A stretch of DNA of 64,000 nt from Xanthoparmelia taractica (taxonomy: Eukaryota > Ascomycota > Lecanoromycetes > Lecanorales > Parmeliaceae): NCBI GenBank assembly GCA_033085395.1, contig JANQBS010000043.1:164494-228493 (forward strand). The letters are read 5' to 3'. Position 1 is the first letter of the stretch. Every line of letters starts with the position of its first letter. The position numbers and the translations under genes were made by a program. The notes below the pieces were generated by a model, which saw nothing but the letters and a program-made list of their open reading frames with translations, did no database searches and was not told where the DNA came from. Shown in pieces: positions 1 through 9,637 of the stretch.

Positions 1-304
1 TTAGGAACCAGAGGATAAAACGGGCTGCTAGCTGCTCCCTCCCACACCTCACTCAACGACATTGGCAAGCGCGAGCTCCCGATTGATTGAATATTGAGAC
101 AGTATCGGGCACGATGGTGCGCAAGTTAGTAATTCTGAAGTTGGGAGAGTGATGAAGGATAGCTTTAATTAATAAATATCACAGGACAACTTTACCTTCC
201 AGCGGCTCTCAGACAAGCGTGCCAAGGCGCACTAGTCCCCGAAGCAGTCCGCGCTTTTGTCTCTGTCGGCAACGTCTTCTCCGCTGACGGCAAATAGGAA
301 CACC
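1..304. other. 5' flank of gcn5, no gene seen
   Basis: No coding frame of interest is visible. A short open frame from the ATG at 114 stops after 12 codons. The stretch presumably holds the gcn5 promoter and leader; I recognise no specific motif in it. Confidence 0.5.
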
Positions 305-1715
305 ATGCAAGATGGCGCCGATGATACTCGAGCGTGCGTAAACCCGTTTGGAGAGTAAATGCGAGACTGACGAGTATTCAGACAGCAAGCGGAAAGCCAG
401 CGATCAGTTGGGCAGTGAAAGCCCAAGCAAGCGTGTCAAGAACTCTCATTCCGAGACAATCACACCAGAAGCCGAGGGGAAACCAAGGGTCGTCCCTTTC
501 CCAGAGAAGGCAAGTAGGCTTGCGTTTGCTTCATGGGCATCGACGGCATCTGACCAGGAGTGATAGCCGGCTGTCGCCGAGGAGCGCAATGGCGAGATCG
601 AGTTCCGGGTTGTCAACAACGACAATAGCAGGGAGAGTCTCATCATTTTGACCGGTCTGAAATGCATATTCCAAAAGCAGCTACCCAAGATGCCGAAAGA
701 CTACATAGCTAGATTGGTCTACGATCGTACCCATCTCTCCATAGCTATTGTCAAGAAACCCCTTGAAGTTGTAGGGTACGCTCGAACGTTTCCCGTCTTG
801 GGTCGATCGCTGACAGCATCTAGAGGCATCACTTATCGACCGTTTAACTCACGTGAATTCGCCGAAATAGTCTTCTGCGCCATCTCTTCGGATCAGCAGG
901 TCAAGGGCTATGGCGCGCATCTCATGTCTCACCTAAAAGACTATGTCAAAGCAACCTCACCCATCAAACACTTCTTGACGTACGCGGACAACTACGCAAT
1001 AGGGTATTTCAAGAAGCAGGGCTTCACCAAAGAGATTACTCTCGAAAAACCGATCTGGATGGGATACATCAAAGACTACGAAGGTGGGACCATCATGCAA
1101 TGTACTATGGTCCCTCGTATTCGATACCTCGAAGTCGGTCGAATGCTACTGAAGCAGAAAGAAGCAGTCGCTGCTAAAATCCGTGCATTCTCGAAAAGCC
1201 ATATAGTTCACTCCCCACCAAAGGAATGGAAGAACGGCCCCTGCAAGATCGATCCCATGTCAATTCCGGCCATCAAAGCTTCTGGTTGGTCGCCTGACAT
1301 GGACGAACTTGCTCGCCAGCCACGTCACGGACCGAATTACAATCAATTATTGCATTTGCTCAATGATATGCAGAATCACGGCTCCTCTTGGCCCTTCTCG
1401 CAGCCTGTCAATCCAGACGAAGTCGCGGACTACTACGACGTGATCAAGGAGCCTATGGACTTGAGCACGATGGAACAGAAGCACGAGAAAGACTTATACC
1501 CAACGCCAGAAGATTTCATCAAGGACGCGAGGCTCATTTTTGACAACTGTCGGAAGTATAACAATGAGACCACACCGTATGCGAAAAGTGCGAATAAGCT
1601 GGAGAAATTCATGTGGAGCCAGATCAAGCTGGTTCCGGAATGGTCGGTCAGTATTTCTCCTCAAGTTGCTGCTGCGAATCATATGCTAAAGTTCTTAAAG
1701 CATTTAGCCGAATAG
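305..1715 (+). CDS. gcn5: Histone acetyltransferase Gcn5 (SAGA/ADA catalytic subunit)
   Basis: Nuclear lysine acetyltransferase that uses acetyl-CoA to acetylate histone H3 within SAGA and ADA. The frame shows a GNAT domain (catalytic Glu in FAEIVFCAI; acetyl-CoA loop QVKGYGAHLMS) followed by a C-terminal bromodomain (YYDVIKEPMDL ... DNCRKYNN). Proposed exons are 305-333, 386-509, 567-775, 824-1646 and 1701-1715, giving 399 aa, the normal family length. Intron 510-566 begins GCAAGT (GC-AG type) and joins PFPEK to PAVAEERNGEIEF. Introns 776-823 and 1647-1700 are multiples of three without stops, so an unspliced reading adds spurious residues at EVVG/GITYRPF and PEWS/HLAE. The first intron and start are least certain: ATG 312 with acceptor at 381 also keeps frame, but ATG 305 (context cacc) gives a more usual acidic start. 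It converges on csn7. Confidence 0.95.
510..566 (+). other. GC-AG intron of gcn5
   Basis: A 57-nt intron with donor GCAAGT after an AAG codon, CTGAC branch sequence at 550-554 and acceptor TGATAG. Only this donor restores the conserved junction PFPEK-PAVAEERNGEIEF. The nearby GTAGGC donor at 514 would shift the frame. Confidence 0.85.
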
Positions 1716-2107
1716 TCAAGTTCTACATGATTTGGGACGGGCGTTTAGGGAGTGGAGATGATGACTACGATATACCCAAGGATTGAAAGAAATAGCAGGA
1801 GGCGAATTGGAGGGCATTGGAACGGCAAATGGAAGGCTTTCCCCTGAGCCCCTAAAAACATTTTGGATTGCATCGCCTCAAGATTTATCCTCAATTCTTG
1901 ATCATTTATACGCAATCATCGTTCCGGCGTCTGGGTGGGCCGTAGGGCCCGAACTTTTCATGAGTTTTTGCCTGGACTCGATCCTGCTTGTCGTCCCACT
2001 CAGCTTTCATCGAGTTGGATGCGTAAGGGCAGATTAGTCTTGGAACCAAAATACCGAGCAAGTCTGGTGAAGCTTCTAGTCTTGGGAGTATATTAGCCAA
2101 GGCAGTC
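1716..2107. other. Convergent intergenic region gcn5/csn7
   Basis: This 392-bp stretch holds the two converging 3' ends. No credible gene or repeat is visible; the open frames in it use non-ATG starts and resemble nothing I know. Confidence 0.5.
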
Positions 2108-2984
2108 TCAATTACCACCACCTAATCTCCTGCCAAGTCCACCCAAGAAGTTCCCTCCACCTCTCTTTGCACTCCTCAATCTCCGTCCGCCGTCATCAAT
2201 GTCCATCTCGTCCCCCTCCTCTCCACCACCTCTCTTGCCAAATTTGCCTCTTCCATCTTCACTCTCCCCCATCCTCTTGGCTACAGCCTTCTCATGTTCC
2301 GTTTCCCTCTTTTTCTGTTCTTGGGCCTTCCTCCTGATCTCCCGGACCTGTCCCTCGATCTCGCCCAAGACGCTCACGCAGCGACTATCCCAGTCGTCAA
2401 GCACCGAAATCATGCGGGGGACGGAGCCGGGTTTTAAATCTCGTAGAGGGGCGACGGAAGAGACATCAACCCGTTTGGACAAGGTGTCCAGTTTTGCAGT
2501 GAGTAGTCCGGCATAAATAGAGCTTATAACGAGGTCCTCGAGGGCGCGAGTGGTGGGAAGGGAGAGCTCGGAGAGGAGGTGGGCGTATGTGAGGGTGGAA
2601 GGGGAGGTGGAGAGGGAGAGCAGAGTGAGCTGGCGGAGCTTCTGTTCTTGCAGCTCTGAGAGTTTTGGCAGATTCGGGGTATCTGAATAAGAGGAATTAG
2701 CACAAGTGCACTGCGCGAAGAAGACTTTTAGACTGACCCGTGTATTCAGACCATGTCCCCCAAGCAAAGATATGCAAGAGGGTCAGGTAAGGCGCATAGT
2801 CGTTTGATGCTGTTTGCAGAGCTTGGATGTTTGGTGTGTGGAGAAGCTCGGCGAAGACGAAGGTGTTGGGTGCGGATGTAGCTTGGGTCACGAGGTCGGC
2901 CGCTGCTCGTGGTGAGTTTGCGGATTTGGAGAGGAGAATGTAAGGTTCAAGGGCATTCAAAGCCTTTTGCTGTGACTGGTCCAT
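2108..2984 (-). CDS. csn7: COP9 signalosome subunit 7 (PCI domain)
   Basis: Subunit of the COP9 signalosome, which removes Nedd8 from cullin-RING ubiquitin ligases; in fungi this complex affects development and light responses. Exons on the minus strand are 2984-2738 and 2682-2108, split by a 55-nt intron (donor GTCAGT, GCTAAT branch, acceptor TTCAG), giving 273 aa. The junction reads WSEYTD-TPNLPKL. Family features seen are the N-terminal helical repeats (ATSAPNTFVFAELLHTPNIQ), a PCI/winged-helix segment (LPTTRALEDLVISSIYAGLL) and the motif VSSVAPLRDLKPGSVP. A basic, glycine-rich tail (GGGNFLGGLGRRLGGGN) ends the protein. The start is the first ATG, preceding DQSQQKALNALEPY. It lies 293 bp from the left end of the transposon, on its 5' side. 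Confidence 0.9.
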
Positions 2985-3275
2985 GGTGGACGATTGATGA
3001 TGGATGTTGGGGAAGAGAAAGATTAGAGAATCAGATTTACTGTAGATGTTTGCTCTTGGTGTGACTGGCAAGGACAACACAGCTCAAGAAGATTATCATA
3101 GTTATTATTATTGTTATTGATGAATTACCAGATGCTTGCACTCGTAGGTCGTAGGGCTGGTGTTTATGAGGTACACTCACTACTTTGCCTTAGCCTTGCC
3201 TGTACGAAGTAAAAGTACTTCCCTTTGGACATGCGGGAGATCGCCGCTTGTACGGTGGTGCCAGTAAAAACAAGG

Positions 3276-3277
3276 TA
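3276..3277. repeat. TA target-site duplication, left copy
   Basis: The dinucleotide TA directly precedes the left inverted repeat. It pairs with TA at 5181-5182, the duplication expected of Tc1/mariner/pogo insertion. Confidence 0.8.
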
Positions 3278-3346
3278 ACCGTGGCCCCACTATTCGCTTC
3301 GCTCATAGTGGTCCGCAACTCAAATGCGCACCATACTCAAATGCGC
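3278..3346 (+). repeat. Left terminal inverted repeat (69 bp)
   Basis: Matches the reverse complement of 5112-5180 exactly. Inside it are two direct copies of ACTCAAATGCGC (3318-3329 and 3335-3346), plausible transposase binding sites, and a small palindrome CCACTAT/ATAGTGG (3287-3311). Confidence 0.93.
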
Positions 3347-3355
3347 AAAAATCAA

Positions 3356-5059
3356 TCAATCCTTCTTGATTCTACATATATCTCGTCCCACACTTCGCGT
3401 GGCTAGAAACACGTCCCAATGCGTATGCACAAGCTTCCAGACTCCATGATCCAGCCGTCGAATAAGGCCCTTGACGGCCTTATCAGCCTTTTCTTGTTGA
3501 ATTTCCTCAGCCCGAGTAGCTCGCTTCAAGGCCTTCTCCGCCTTTTCCTTAGCTGTTTCTTCATGAAGAGTTAGAGATTTGCGTATTTGATCTACAGACA
3601 TCCATCCACCCTTCTGAGCAACCGTTCCAGCCAGTGTTTTACGTGCTCGTTTAACTACAGCCTCGTTGTGGATGACTTCAAGATCCCGTTCGGCGATTTG
3701 TCTCGAAAATCCATTGGCAATGGATCCCTTGACAAACCTCGCTAATGATCGACGCATGCCCTCAGGAATCACGAATGCTTGTTCCCTAAGTAGTTCTTGA
3801 AACCATTGACCAAACTTGATCACATCTTGGGCCGAATGAGGCGTATTTGCGAGTACAATGGAAGCAGGAGGGGGAGTAGTAGCACGTGGCTGTAGATTTC
3901 TAATCTTTGCCAGCACTACTTCGGGATTGTAGGGCACAAATCCAGTCTTTCGGAAGGCCGATCTGATAGTCGAAGGCGTAAATGTTTGAGATCTCATCCA
4001 ATTGAATGCTGCTAAGAAATCTAGCCTATCAAAATCACTGCTGCCAAGCCGAACAGCGTTATCCACGACCTCGGTATAATAGTGTTTAAATGGCTGAAAG
4101 CAGCCCACATCTAGTGGCTGAGTGACGTGTGTCGAATGTGGTGGAAGAACAAATAGATCTATCTTCATTTGCTGCGCAAATGTATAGAATTCGTATGTGT
4201 AATGAGATCCGAAGCCATCCAGGATTAGAACTCTCCACTCTCCTCGTTGATATCGACTGGAATATATGTCAAAATGCAGCAGCCAATCGTATGCTAATCG
4301 ATCATTCGAATATCCAGTAGATGAGATCGCTAGAACTGTGTCGTCCGGTAGGTCATTCTTACCCCATTTGTGTAGAATATTAGCGCCTTTCAAGATAACG
4401 AACGGAGGCACACTCCAGCCCCCAGCAGAAATTGCCTCAACAGACGTAATGTAGTCTCGATTATCTGGATCCACGAATCGTAGCGACTTACTCTTATCGA
4501 GTGTGACCACGCAATGAGCTATTCCACAGCCAATCCGGAAGCCCGTCTCGTCCATATTCCAGATATCTTCATTCTGCACGCCCTTCTCCGCAATTCCACG
4601 TTGAAACCTCTCGTATGCCTCTTGTATACCCTGAACATCGTGCGCATTCTTACGCTCTGCACTTAGTGGCTTTTGCTTTCGTTTGTGATACTTGGGATAA
4701 CGTTTTAAGAATCGTGTGACCCAGTCTTTGCCTAGAGCTTTGGGGGGGGAATCGGGATCTGACGCGATCTTGAGGATGTACTCTGCAGCACCACGAATAT
4801 GCTTAAGGCGAACCGAATGCTCAATATGATCTAATCGATCAATATAGTCACATAGCGCTTGTTCTTGAGCTACAGTAAGACGTGTGTGGGTGGGTGTACG
4901 AGTACTTCTCGACGCGTGTCCTTTGAGGCGTAATTGTAGACGTCGGGGTTTGAGGCCATAATGTAGAGCAGCCTTACGAGCACTGGGAAACTTGCCGTCC
5001 TTATAGTCAGATATGGCCCTTTGGATGAGTTCTTCTTGTTTAGAATAGGTTAATTCCAT
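3356..5059 (-). CDS. Pogo/Fot1-family transposase (DDE_1, CENP-B-like N-terminus)
   Basis: Cuts and pastes the surrounding element. The 567-aa frame starts with an HTH_psq-like region (about residues 5-45, PSARKAALHYGLKPRRLQLR), then a CENP-B-type second helix-turn-helix (about 60-125, ending WVTRFLKRYP). The DDE core follows, with D170 in NMDETGF, D281 in LILDGFGSH and D317 in QPLDVGCFQPFK. This is the DDD triad, with 35 residues between the last two, as in Fot1/Pot2-type fungal elements. A Lys/Glu/Ala-rich coiled tail (ETAKEKAEKALKRATRAEE) follows. The start ATG lies 52 bp inside the right repeat, and the frame has no stop or frameshift. Confidence 0.93.
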   Translation of the reverse strand: MELTYSKQEELIQRAISDYKDGKFPSARKAALHYGLKPRRLQLRLKGHASRSTRTPTHTRLTVAQEQALCDYIDRLDHIEHSVRLKHIRGAAEYILKIASDPDSPPKALGKDWVTRFLKRYPKYHKRKQKPLSAERKNAHDVQGIQEAYERFQRGIAEKGVQNEDIWNMDETGFRIGCGIAHCVVTLDKSKSLRFVDPDNRDYITSVEAISAGGWSVPPFVILKGANILHKWGKNDLPDDTVLAISSTGYSNDRLAYDWLLHFDIYSSRYQRGEWRVLILDGFGSHYTYEFYTFAQQMKIDLFVLPPHSTHVTQPLDVGCFQPFKHYYTEVVDNAVRLGSSDFDRLDFLAAFNWMRSQTFTPSTIRSAFRKTGFVPYNPEVVLAKIRNLQPRATTPPPASIVLANTPHSAQDVIKFGQWFQELLREQAFVIPEGMRRSLARFVKGSIANGFSRQIAERDLEVIHNEAVVKRARKTLAGTVAQKGGWMSVDQIRKSLTLHEETAKEKAEKALKRATRAEEIQQEKADKAVKGLIRRLDHGVWKLVHTHWDVFLATRSVGRDICRIKKD

Positions 5060-5111
5060 GGTGTTGTTGAATAATGAGAGTTGGGATGAAAGGTGTCAAA
5101 TCGCGAAAAAC

Positions 5112-5180
5112 GCGCATTTGAGTATGGTGCGCATTTGAGTTGCGGACCACTATGAGCGAAGCGAATAGTGGGGCCACGGT
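5112..5180 (-). repeat. Right terminal inverted repeat (69 bp)
   Basis: Exact inverted copy of 3278-3346. It contains two copies of GCGCATTTGAGT (5112-5123 and 5129-5140), the same paired 12-mers as in the left repeat. Confidence 0.93.
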
Positions 5181-5182
5181 TA
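5181..5182. repeat. TA target-site duplication, right copy
   Basis: TA directly after the right inverted repeat, matching 3276-3277. Confidence 0.8.
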
Positions 5183-6100
5183 GAAGTAAAGTAAGATCTT
5201 ACCTTAAGGTAAGGTAGGGATCAGTCGATATTCGAAGTCTTCATCTCGGCGACTCGATCCTTTGCGGACTGTCCTCTCAATCATCAATGTAACAATTTTG
5301 TATAATTATATCTACTTGATCCTGCGGTCTCTGATACTTGTCCTGAAGCCTTTCATCGCTTAAACATGTTGTTCTAGACCAATAGTCTCAATTTACGGCC
5401 CCATGGCACATTTCATTGATCGTGTAAGCCATGCGCTAGTATAAGTTACCGTATGTAGTAAGATAGTAGGTATTTGACTCTCTGCTATACGGCTTGGCCG
5501 TTCAGCATGGCGTAGCAGTACCCTGGCTCCCTGGCTGATCTGACCACCCCTGGTCTTCGGGCCAAAAGTAGATTGTTGGATGGTTGTTGATGGAAGTTTA
5601 TCAGAGATGTCGTGGAGCTGTTTATATCGTCGAGGTAACTGATGCCTACGTTTGCGACAGTTGCACAGCGTAGAAGCATTGTGTACAACGCTGATTACTT
5701 TAAGTAGAAGTACTCGTACCTTAAGGAGCTGAGTGACGTTGCCTTCGGTCAAGTCGTTTGATCGGATAAGGACTAGCGGGGAAAGATGAACGCGCCGCCG
5801 GCTCGGTCATTAGAACAATTGCAAGCAAGCTGACGGTCTGACAAAGAATCAAAAGACCGCTTCCTTCTTCGTTAATATCTATTATTGATACCCTGCTTTT
5901 CCTTTGTATATATCAGCCGTACCTCCAACATTTTCTTTCATCCTTCCTTTCCTACTTTCTTTGCCTTTGTCATTATGCATTCTCAGGATCTCAGATCGCC
6001 GACCTCTCTACAACGCCCTCGGGCCTTTGTGCCCGACAGATAACCGCCGACCGTCGAACCACTCCTTCATCGTCATTCTCTCGAGTTTGGGGCCCTCACC
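5183..6100. other. Intergenic, 5' flank of copper ATPase gene
   Basis: A 918-bp stretch with no convincing gene. At 5190-5219 it holds a CTTACCTTAAGGTAAGG-type palindromic motif that recurs between genes across the window, with a half copy at 5717-5728. Pyrimidine-rich sequence (5925-5965) lies near the expected transcription start of the downstream gene. Confidence 0.6.
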
Positions 6101-9100
6101 ATGGCTTCCTCTACACACATGGCTACTACAACATTACGAGTGGAAGGAATGACATGTGGCGCATGTACGTCCGCGGTGGAGAGTGCTTTTAAAGATGTCG
6201 ATGGCGCCGGCAACGTCTCTGTAAGCTTGGTCATGGAAAGAGCCGTGGTTCAGCACGACCCATCAAAGCTGTCTCCGGAGAAGGTTCAGGAGTTGATCGA
6301 GGATCGGGGTTTTGGTGCCGAAGTTCTCGCCACCGACACTCCCAATATTCCCCAAAGAGAGGAGCTATCTAGCGCCGGCAAGAGTGCTACGGGGGCTGAT
6401 ACCGCTTGTCTGTCTACAACGACGCTGGCAGTCGAGGGAATGACCTGTGGTGCCTGTACCTCCGCTGTTGAGGGTGGGTTCAAGAATGTCCCAGGCATCA
6501 AGTCAATGAGCGTATCGCTTCTTTCGGAACGCGCTGTCGTTGAACACGATTCTTCCATTGTTACACCCGAGGCGATTGCGGAAATCATCGAAGACAGAGG
6601 CTTTGGCGCCGAGGTTTTGGAGACCCAGTCTTTACCACCAACATCAAACCCACGGGCTAGGCACCAAACGTCGAATCACTCACAAGTTGATCTGATGACA
6701 ACCACGGTAGCGATCGAGGGTATGACCTGCGGTGCCTGCACATTAGCTGTCGAAGGGGGCTTTAAGGATGTGGAAGGGCTAGTGCAGTTCAACATCAGCC
6801 TTTTGGCTGAGAGGGCTGTCATAGTTCACGACCCAACGAAGCTTTCACCTAAGCAGATTGCGGAGATCGTTGAAGATCGGGGCTTCGATGCTAAGATTCT
6901 ATCCTCACAACGTGGCTCTGCAGAACAATCCACAGCGACTCGAAACGTGCACTTGAAGGTTTTTGGTCTTCCCACTGCATCCGCTGCCACTGCCCTTGAA
7001 GATGCTTTACGATTACTACCTGGTGTCTCTTCCGCTATGGTCAATATTGCGACGTCCCGAGTCAATGTAACTCACAATCCTTCCTTGACCGGTCTCCGAA
7101 CGCTGGTTGAAGCTATAGAGAACACTGGTTACGATGCCCTTCTCGCAGATGCTGACGACAATAATGCACAGCTTGAGTCCTTGGCAAAGACCCGCGAAAT
7201 ACAAGAATGGCGGCGGGCTTTCTGGTACTCCTTTTATTTCGCTGTTCCGGTCTTCCTGATAAGTATGTTCTTACCTATGATAATCCCACGATTAGACTTT
7301 GGCTCATTCCTGCTCTGGATACCCGGACTCTACCTTGGCGACCTCATTTGCCTTATCCTCACTATACCTGTGCAATTTGGGATTGGCAGACGCTTCTACA
7401 TCTCTTCCTACAAATCTTTGAAGCATGGTTCGCCAACCATGGACGTACTCGTCACTCTGGGCACTTCCGCGGCATTTTTCTTTAGCGTCGCAGCAATGCT
7501 CGTGTCCATCTTGATCCCTCCACACAGCCGTCCGAGCACGGTGTTCGAGACGAGTAGCATGCTCATAACGTTCATCACTCTAGGCCGTTATCTTGAGAAT
7601 CGAGCGAAGGGCCAGACGTCCAAAGCGCTTTCAAGGTTGATGTCTTTAGCACCATCAATGGCTACGATCTACGCGGATCCTATCGCTGCAGAGAAGGCGG
7701 CAGAGGACTGGGATGCTGCTGTACCTAGCGGTATCGCAGAGAAAAAGGGTCCGATTCCCCACGATCAGTCTAGTAATGCAGCCGAGGAAAAGATCATCCC
7801 CACAGAATTAATCGAAGTGGGAGATATTGTGGTCCTGCGTCCTGGCGGCCAAGTCCCTGCTGATGGCACAGTCACTCGAGGTCAGAGCTATTTCGATGAA
7901 AGCATGGTTACTGGTGAAGCAGTCGAGATATTGAAAAGGCCAGGGAGCGATCTATTGGCAGGCACCGTGAACGGAGCGGGTCGGATTGACTTTCGAGTGA
8001 CTCGAGCAGGCCGGGATACGCAGTTGAGTCAGATCGTCAAGTTAGTCCAGGAAGCACAAACGAGTCGTGCGCCAATCCAACGTATGGCCGACATTGTTGC
8101 GGGCTACTTTGTACCGACGATCCTCGCTCTTGGACTGTTAACGTTCATCTCCTGGATGGTCCTGAGTCATGTGCTGCCACCATCTGAATGTCCAGAAATT
8201 TTCCTCAAACCTGAGAGCGGTGGCAAGTTCATGGTCTGTCTTAAGCTTTGCATCTCTGTAATCGTCTTTGCTTGTCCATGTGCGCTTGGTCTTAGCACCC
8301 CAACGGCCGTCATGGTGGGTACAGGAGTTGGGGCGGAACAAGGGATTTTAGTCAAAGGAGGTGCTGCTCTCGAGATAGCAACCAAAGTCACCCATGTCGT
8401 CTTTGATAAAACAGGGACTCTGACTATGGGCAAGATGAGCGTTCCAGAAGTCCAAATTGAGCCGATCTGGGAAGCAAGTGTCTGGCGGCGAAAGCTGTGG
8501 TGGTCATTGATTGGCCTGGCGGAAATGGGCAGCGAACATCCCATTGGCAGGGCCATCCTCGACGCGGCGAAGATGGAGCTGAATATAGGAAGCGAAGGCA
8601 TGATCGATGGCAGTGTCGGAGACTTTGAAGCAACCGTTGGTAAAGGTATCTGTGCCAGCGTAGAACCGGCCACCTCGGTTATTCCAAAACGCTACAAAGT
8701 TCATGTGGGCAACTCCTCTTACCTTAGTTCTCAAGGCATCACTTTGTCCGCTGATGCCGTTGCCACCTCATCAACAATTTCAGATAGTGGCAACTCAAAA
8801 GTACCACCGTCAGGTACCACCCAGATCTACGTTGCCATCGACAATGCCTACGCTGGTGTTCTGTCCCTCTCCGACACGGTCAAACCAAGCGCAGCAGCCA
8901 CCATAACCGCTCTGAATCGCATGAACATTACCAGCTCCCTTGTGACTGGAGATCAATACTCTACTGCTGCCGCCGTCGCTGCTCGGGTTGGCATTCCGGA
9001 GGTCAACGTCCATGCTGGCGTTTCCCCCGATCAAAAGCAGAACATTATCAAACAAATCCAAGAGCAAGGTACGACAGTTGCCATGGTTGGCGACGGGATC

Positions 9101-9637
9101 AACGACTCGCCTGCTCTCGCGACAGCCAACATTGGCGTCGCTCTCAGTTCGGGCACGGACGTTGCTATGGAAGCGGCTGACATTGTGCTCATGCGCCCAG
9201 AAGACATGCTCAGTGTCGCAGCTTCCTTGAGTCTCTCGCGCACGATTTTCAATCGTATCAAACTGAATTTGATGTGGGCGTGTCTGTACAACTTAATCGG
9301 ACTACCCTTTGCCATGGGATTCGGGCTGGTGCTGCCTGGTCATATCATGATGCCGCCTATGGCTGCAGGTGCCGCGATGGCCGCTAGCAGCGTCAGTGTA
9401 GTGGGCAGCAGTCTACTCCTGAAATTCTGGAAGAGGCCGGTCTGGATGACAGTGGAGAAACTTGAGGCGGAAGGACAAAAGAGCCAGTCACTGAAGGGAA
9501 TGAGCGTGACGAGTGACGGAGGATTAACAGATCGCATGGGCATGAGATGGGTCAAAGGCTTAACAAACGGCATTTGGAGAGTATGGAGGAAGGTGGATGA
9601 TGGGTACCTACCCTTGCGAGATGTTGAGGCTGTATAG
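6101..9637 (+). CDS. ccc2: P1B-type copper-transporting ATPase (Ccc2/CtpA-like)
   Basis: Pumps Cu(I) out of the cytosol, in fungi usually into the late Golgi to load secreted cuproenzymes. The intronless frame encodes 1178 aa. Three N-terminal metal-binding domains each carry GMTCGAC (cysteines 19/22, 116/119, 210/213). A fourth ferredoxin-like repeat (about 283-350) lacks CxxC. Membrane segments begin near 375. Catalytic motifs are TGE (604-606), CPC (725-727) in FACPCALGLSTPTA, DKTGT (D769), SEHPIG and GDGINDSPA. The start ATG has good context (cacc) and precedes the first domain. An exporter of the CrpA detoxification class is possible, but three regular heavy-metal domains fit Ccc2 orthologues. 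It stands alone, without an operon-like partner. Confidence 0.93.
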   Translation: MASSTHMATTTLRVEGMTCGACTSAVESAFKDVDGAGNVSVSLVMERAVVQHDPSKLSPEKVQELIEDRGFGAEVLATDTPNIPQREELSSAGKSATGADTACLSTTTLAVEGMTCGACTSAVEGGFKNVPGIKSMSVSLLSERAVVEHDSSIVTPEAIAEIIEDRGFGAEVLETQSLPPTSNPRARHQTSNHSQVDLMTTTVAIEGMTCGACTLAVEGGFKDVEGLVQFNISLLAERAVIVHDPTKLSPKQIAEIVEDRGFDAKILSSQRGSAEQSTATRNVHLKVFGLPTASAATALEDALRLLPGVSSAMVNIATSRVNVTHNPSLTGLRTLVEAIENTGYDALLADADDNNAQLESLAKTREIQEWRRAFWYSFYFAVPVFLISMFLPMIIPRLDFGSFLLWIPGLYLGDLICLILTIPVQFGIGRRFYISSYKSLKHGSPTMDVLVTLGTSAAFFFSVAAMLVSILIPPHSRPSTVFETSSMLITFITLGRYLENRAKGQTSKALSRLMSLAPSMATIYADPIAAEKAAEDWDAAVPSGIAEKKGPIPHDQSSNAAEEKIIPTELIEVGDIVVLRPGGQVPADGTVTRGQSYFDESMVTGEAVEILKRPGSDLLAGTVNGAGRIDFRVTRAGRDTQLSQIVKLVQEAQTSRAPIQRMADIVAGYFVPTILALGLLTFISWMVLSHVLPPSECPEIFLKPESGGKFMVCLKLCISVIVFACPCALGLSTPTAVMVGTGVGAEQGILVKGGAALEIATKVTHVVFDKTGTLTMGKMSVPEVQIEPIWEASVWRRKLWWSLIGLAEMGSEHPIGRAILDAAKMELNIGSEGMIDGSVGDFEATVGKGICASVEPATSVIPKRYKVHVGNSSYLSSQGITLSADAVATSSTISDSGNSKVPPSGTTQIYVAIDNAYAGVLSLSDTVKPSAAATITALNRMNITSSLVTGDQYSTAAAVAARVGIPEVNVHAGVSPDQKQNIIKQIQEQGTTVAMVGDGINDSPALATANIGVALSSGTDVAMEAADIVLMRPEDMLSVAASLSLSRTIFNRIKLNLMWACLYNLIGLPFAMGFGLVLPGHIMMPPMAAGAAMAASSVSVVGSSLLLKFWKRPVWMTVEKLEAEGQKSQSLKGMSVTSDGGLTDRMGMRWVKGLTNGIWRVWRKVDDGYLPLRDVEAV

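Larger units (their letters stand above)
3278..5180. mobile_element. Pogo/Fot1-like Tc1-mariner DNA transposon, structurally complete
   Basis: A 1903-bp element bounded by perfect 69-bp terminal inverted repeats (3278-3346 and 5112-5180) and flanked by TA on both sides. It carries one uninterrupted 567-codon transposase gene on the minus strand filling most of the interior. The identical termini and open frame suggest recent insertion and no visible repeat-induced point mutation. It sits between csn7 and the copper ATPase gene, in the 5' flank of both. Confidence 0.92.

Noticed and set aside
334..651. Plus-strand open frame overlapping the gcn5 5' end
   Set aside because: It opens with GTG at what looks like a splice donor (GTGCGT), resembles no protein, and lies in the wrong frame for Gcn5.
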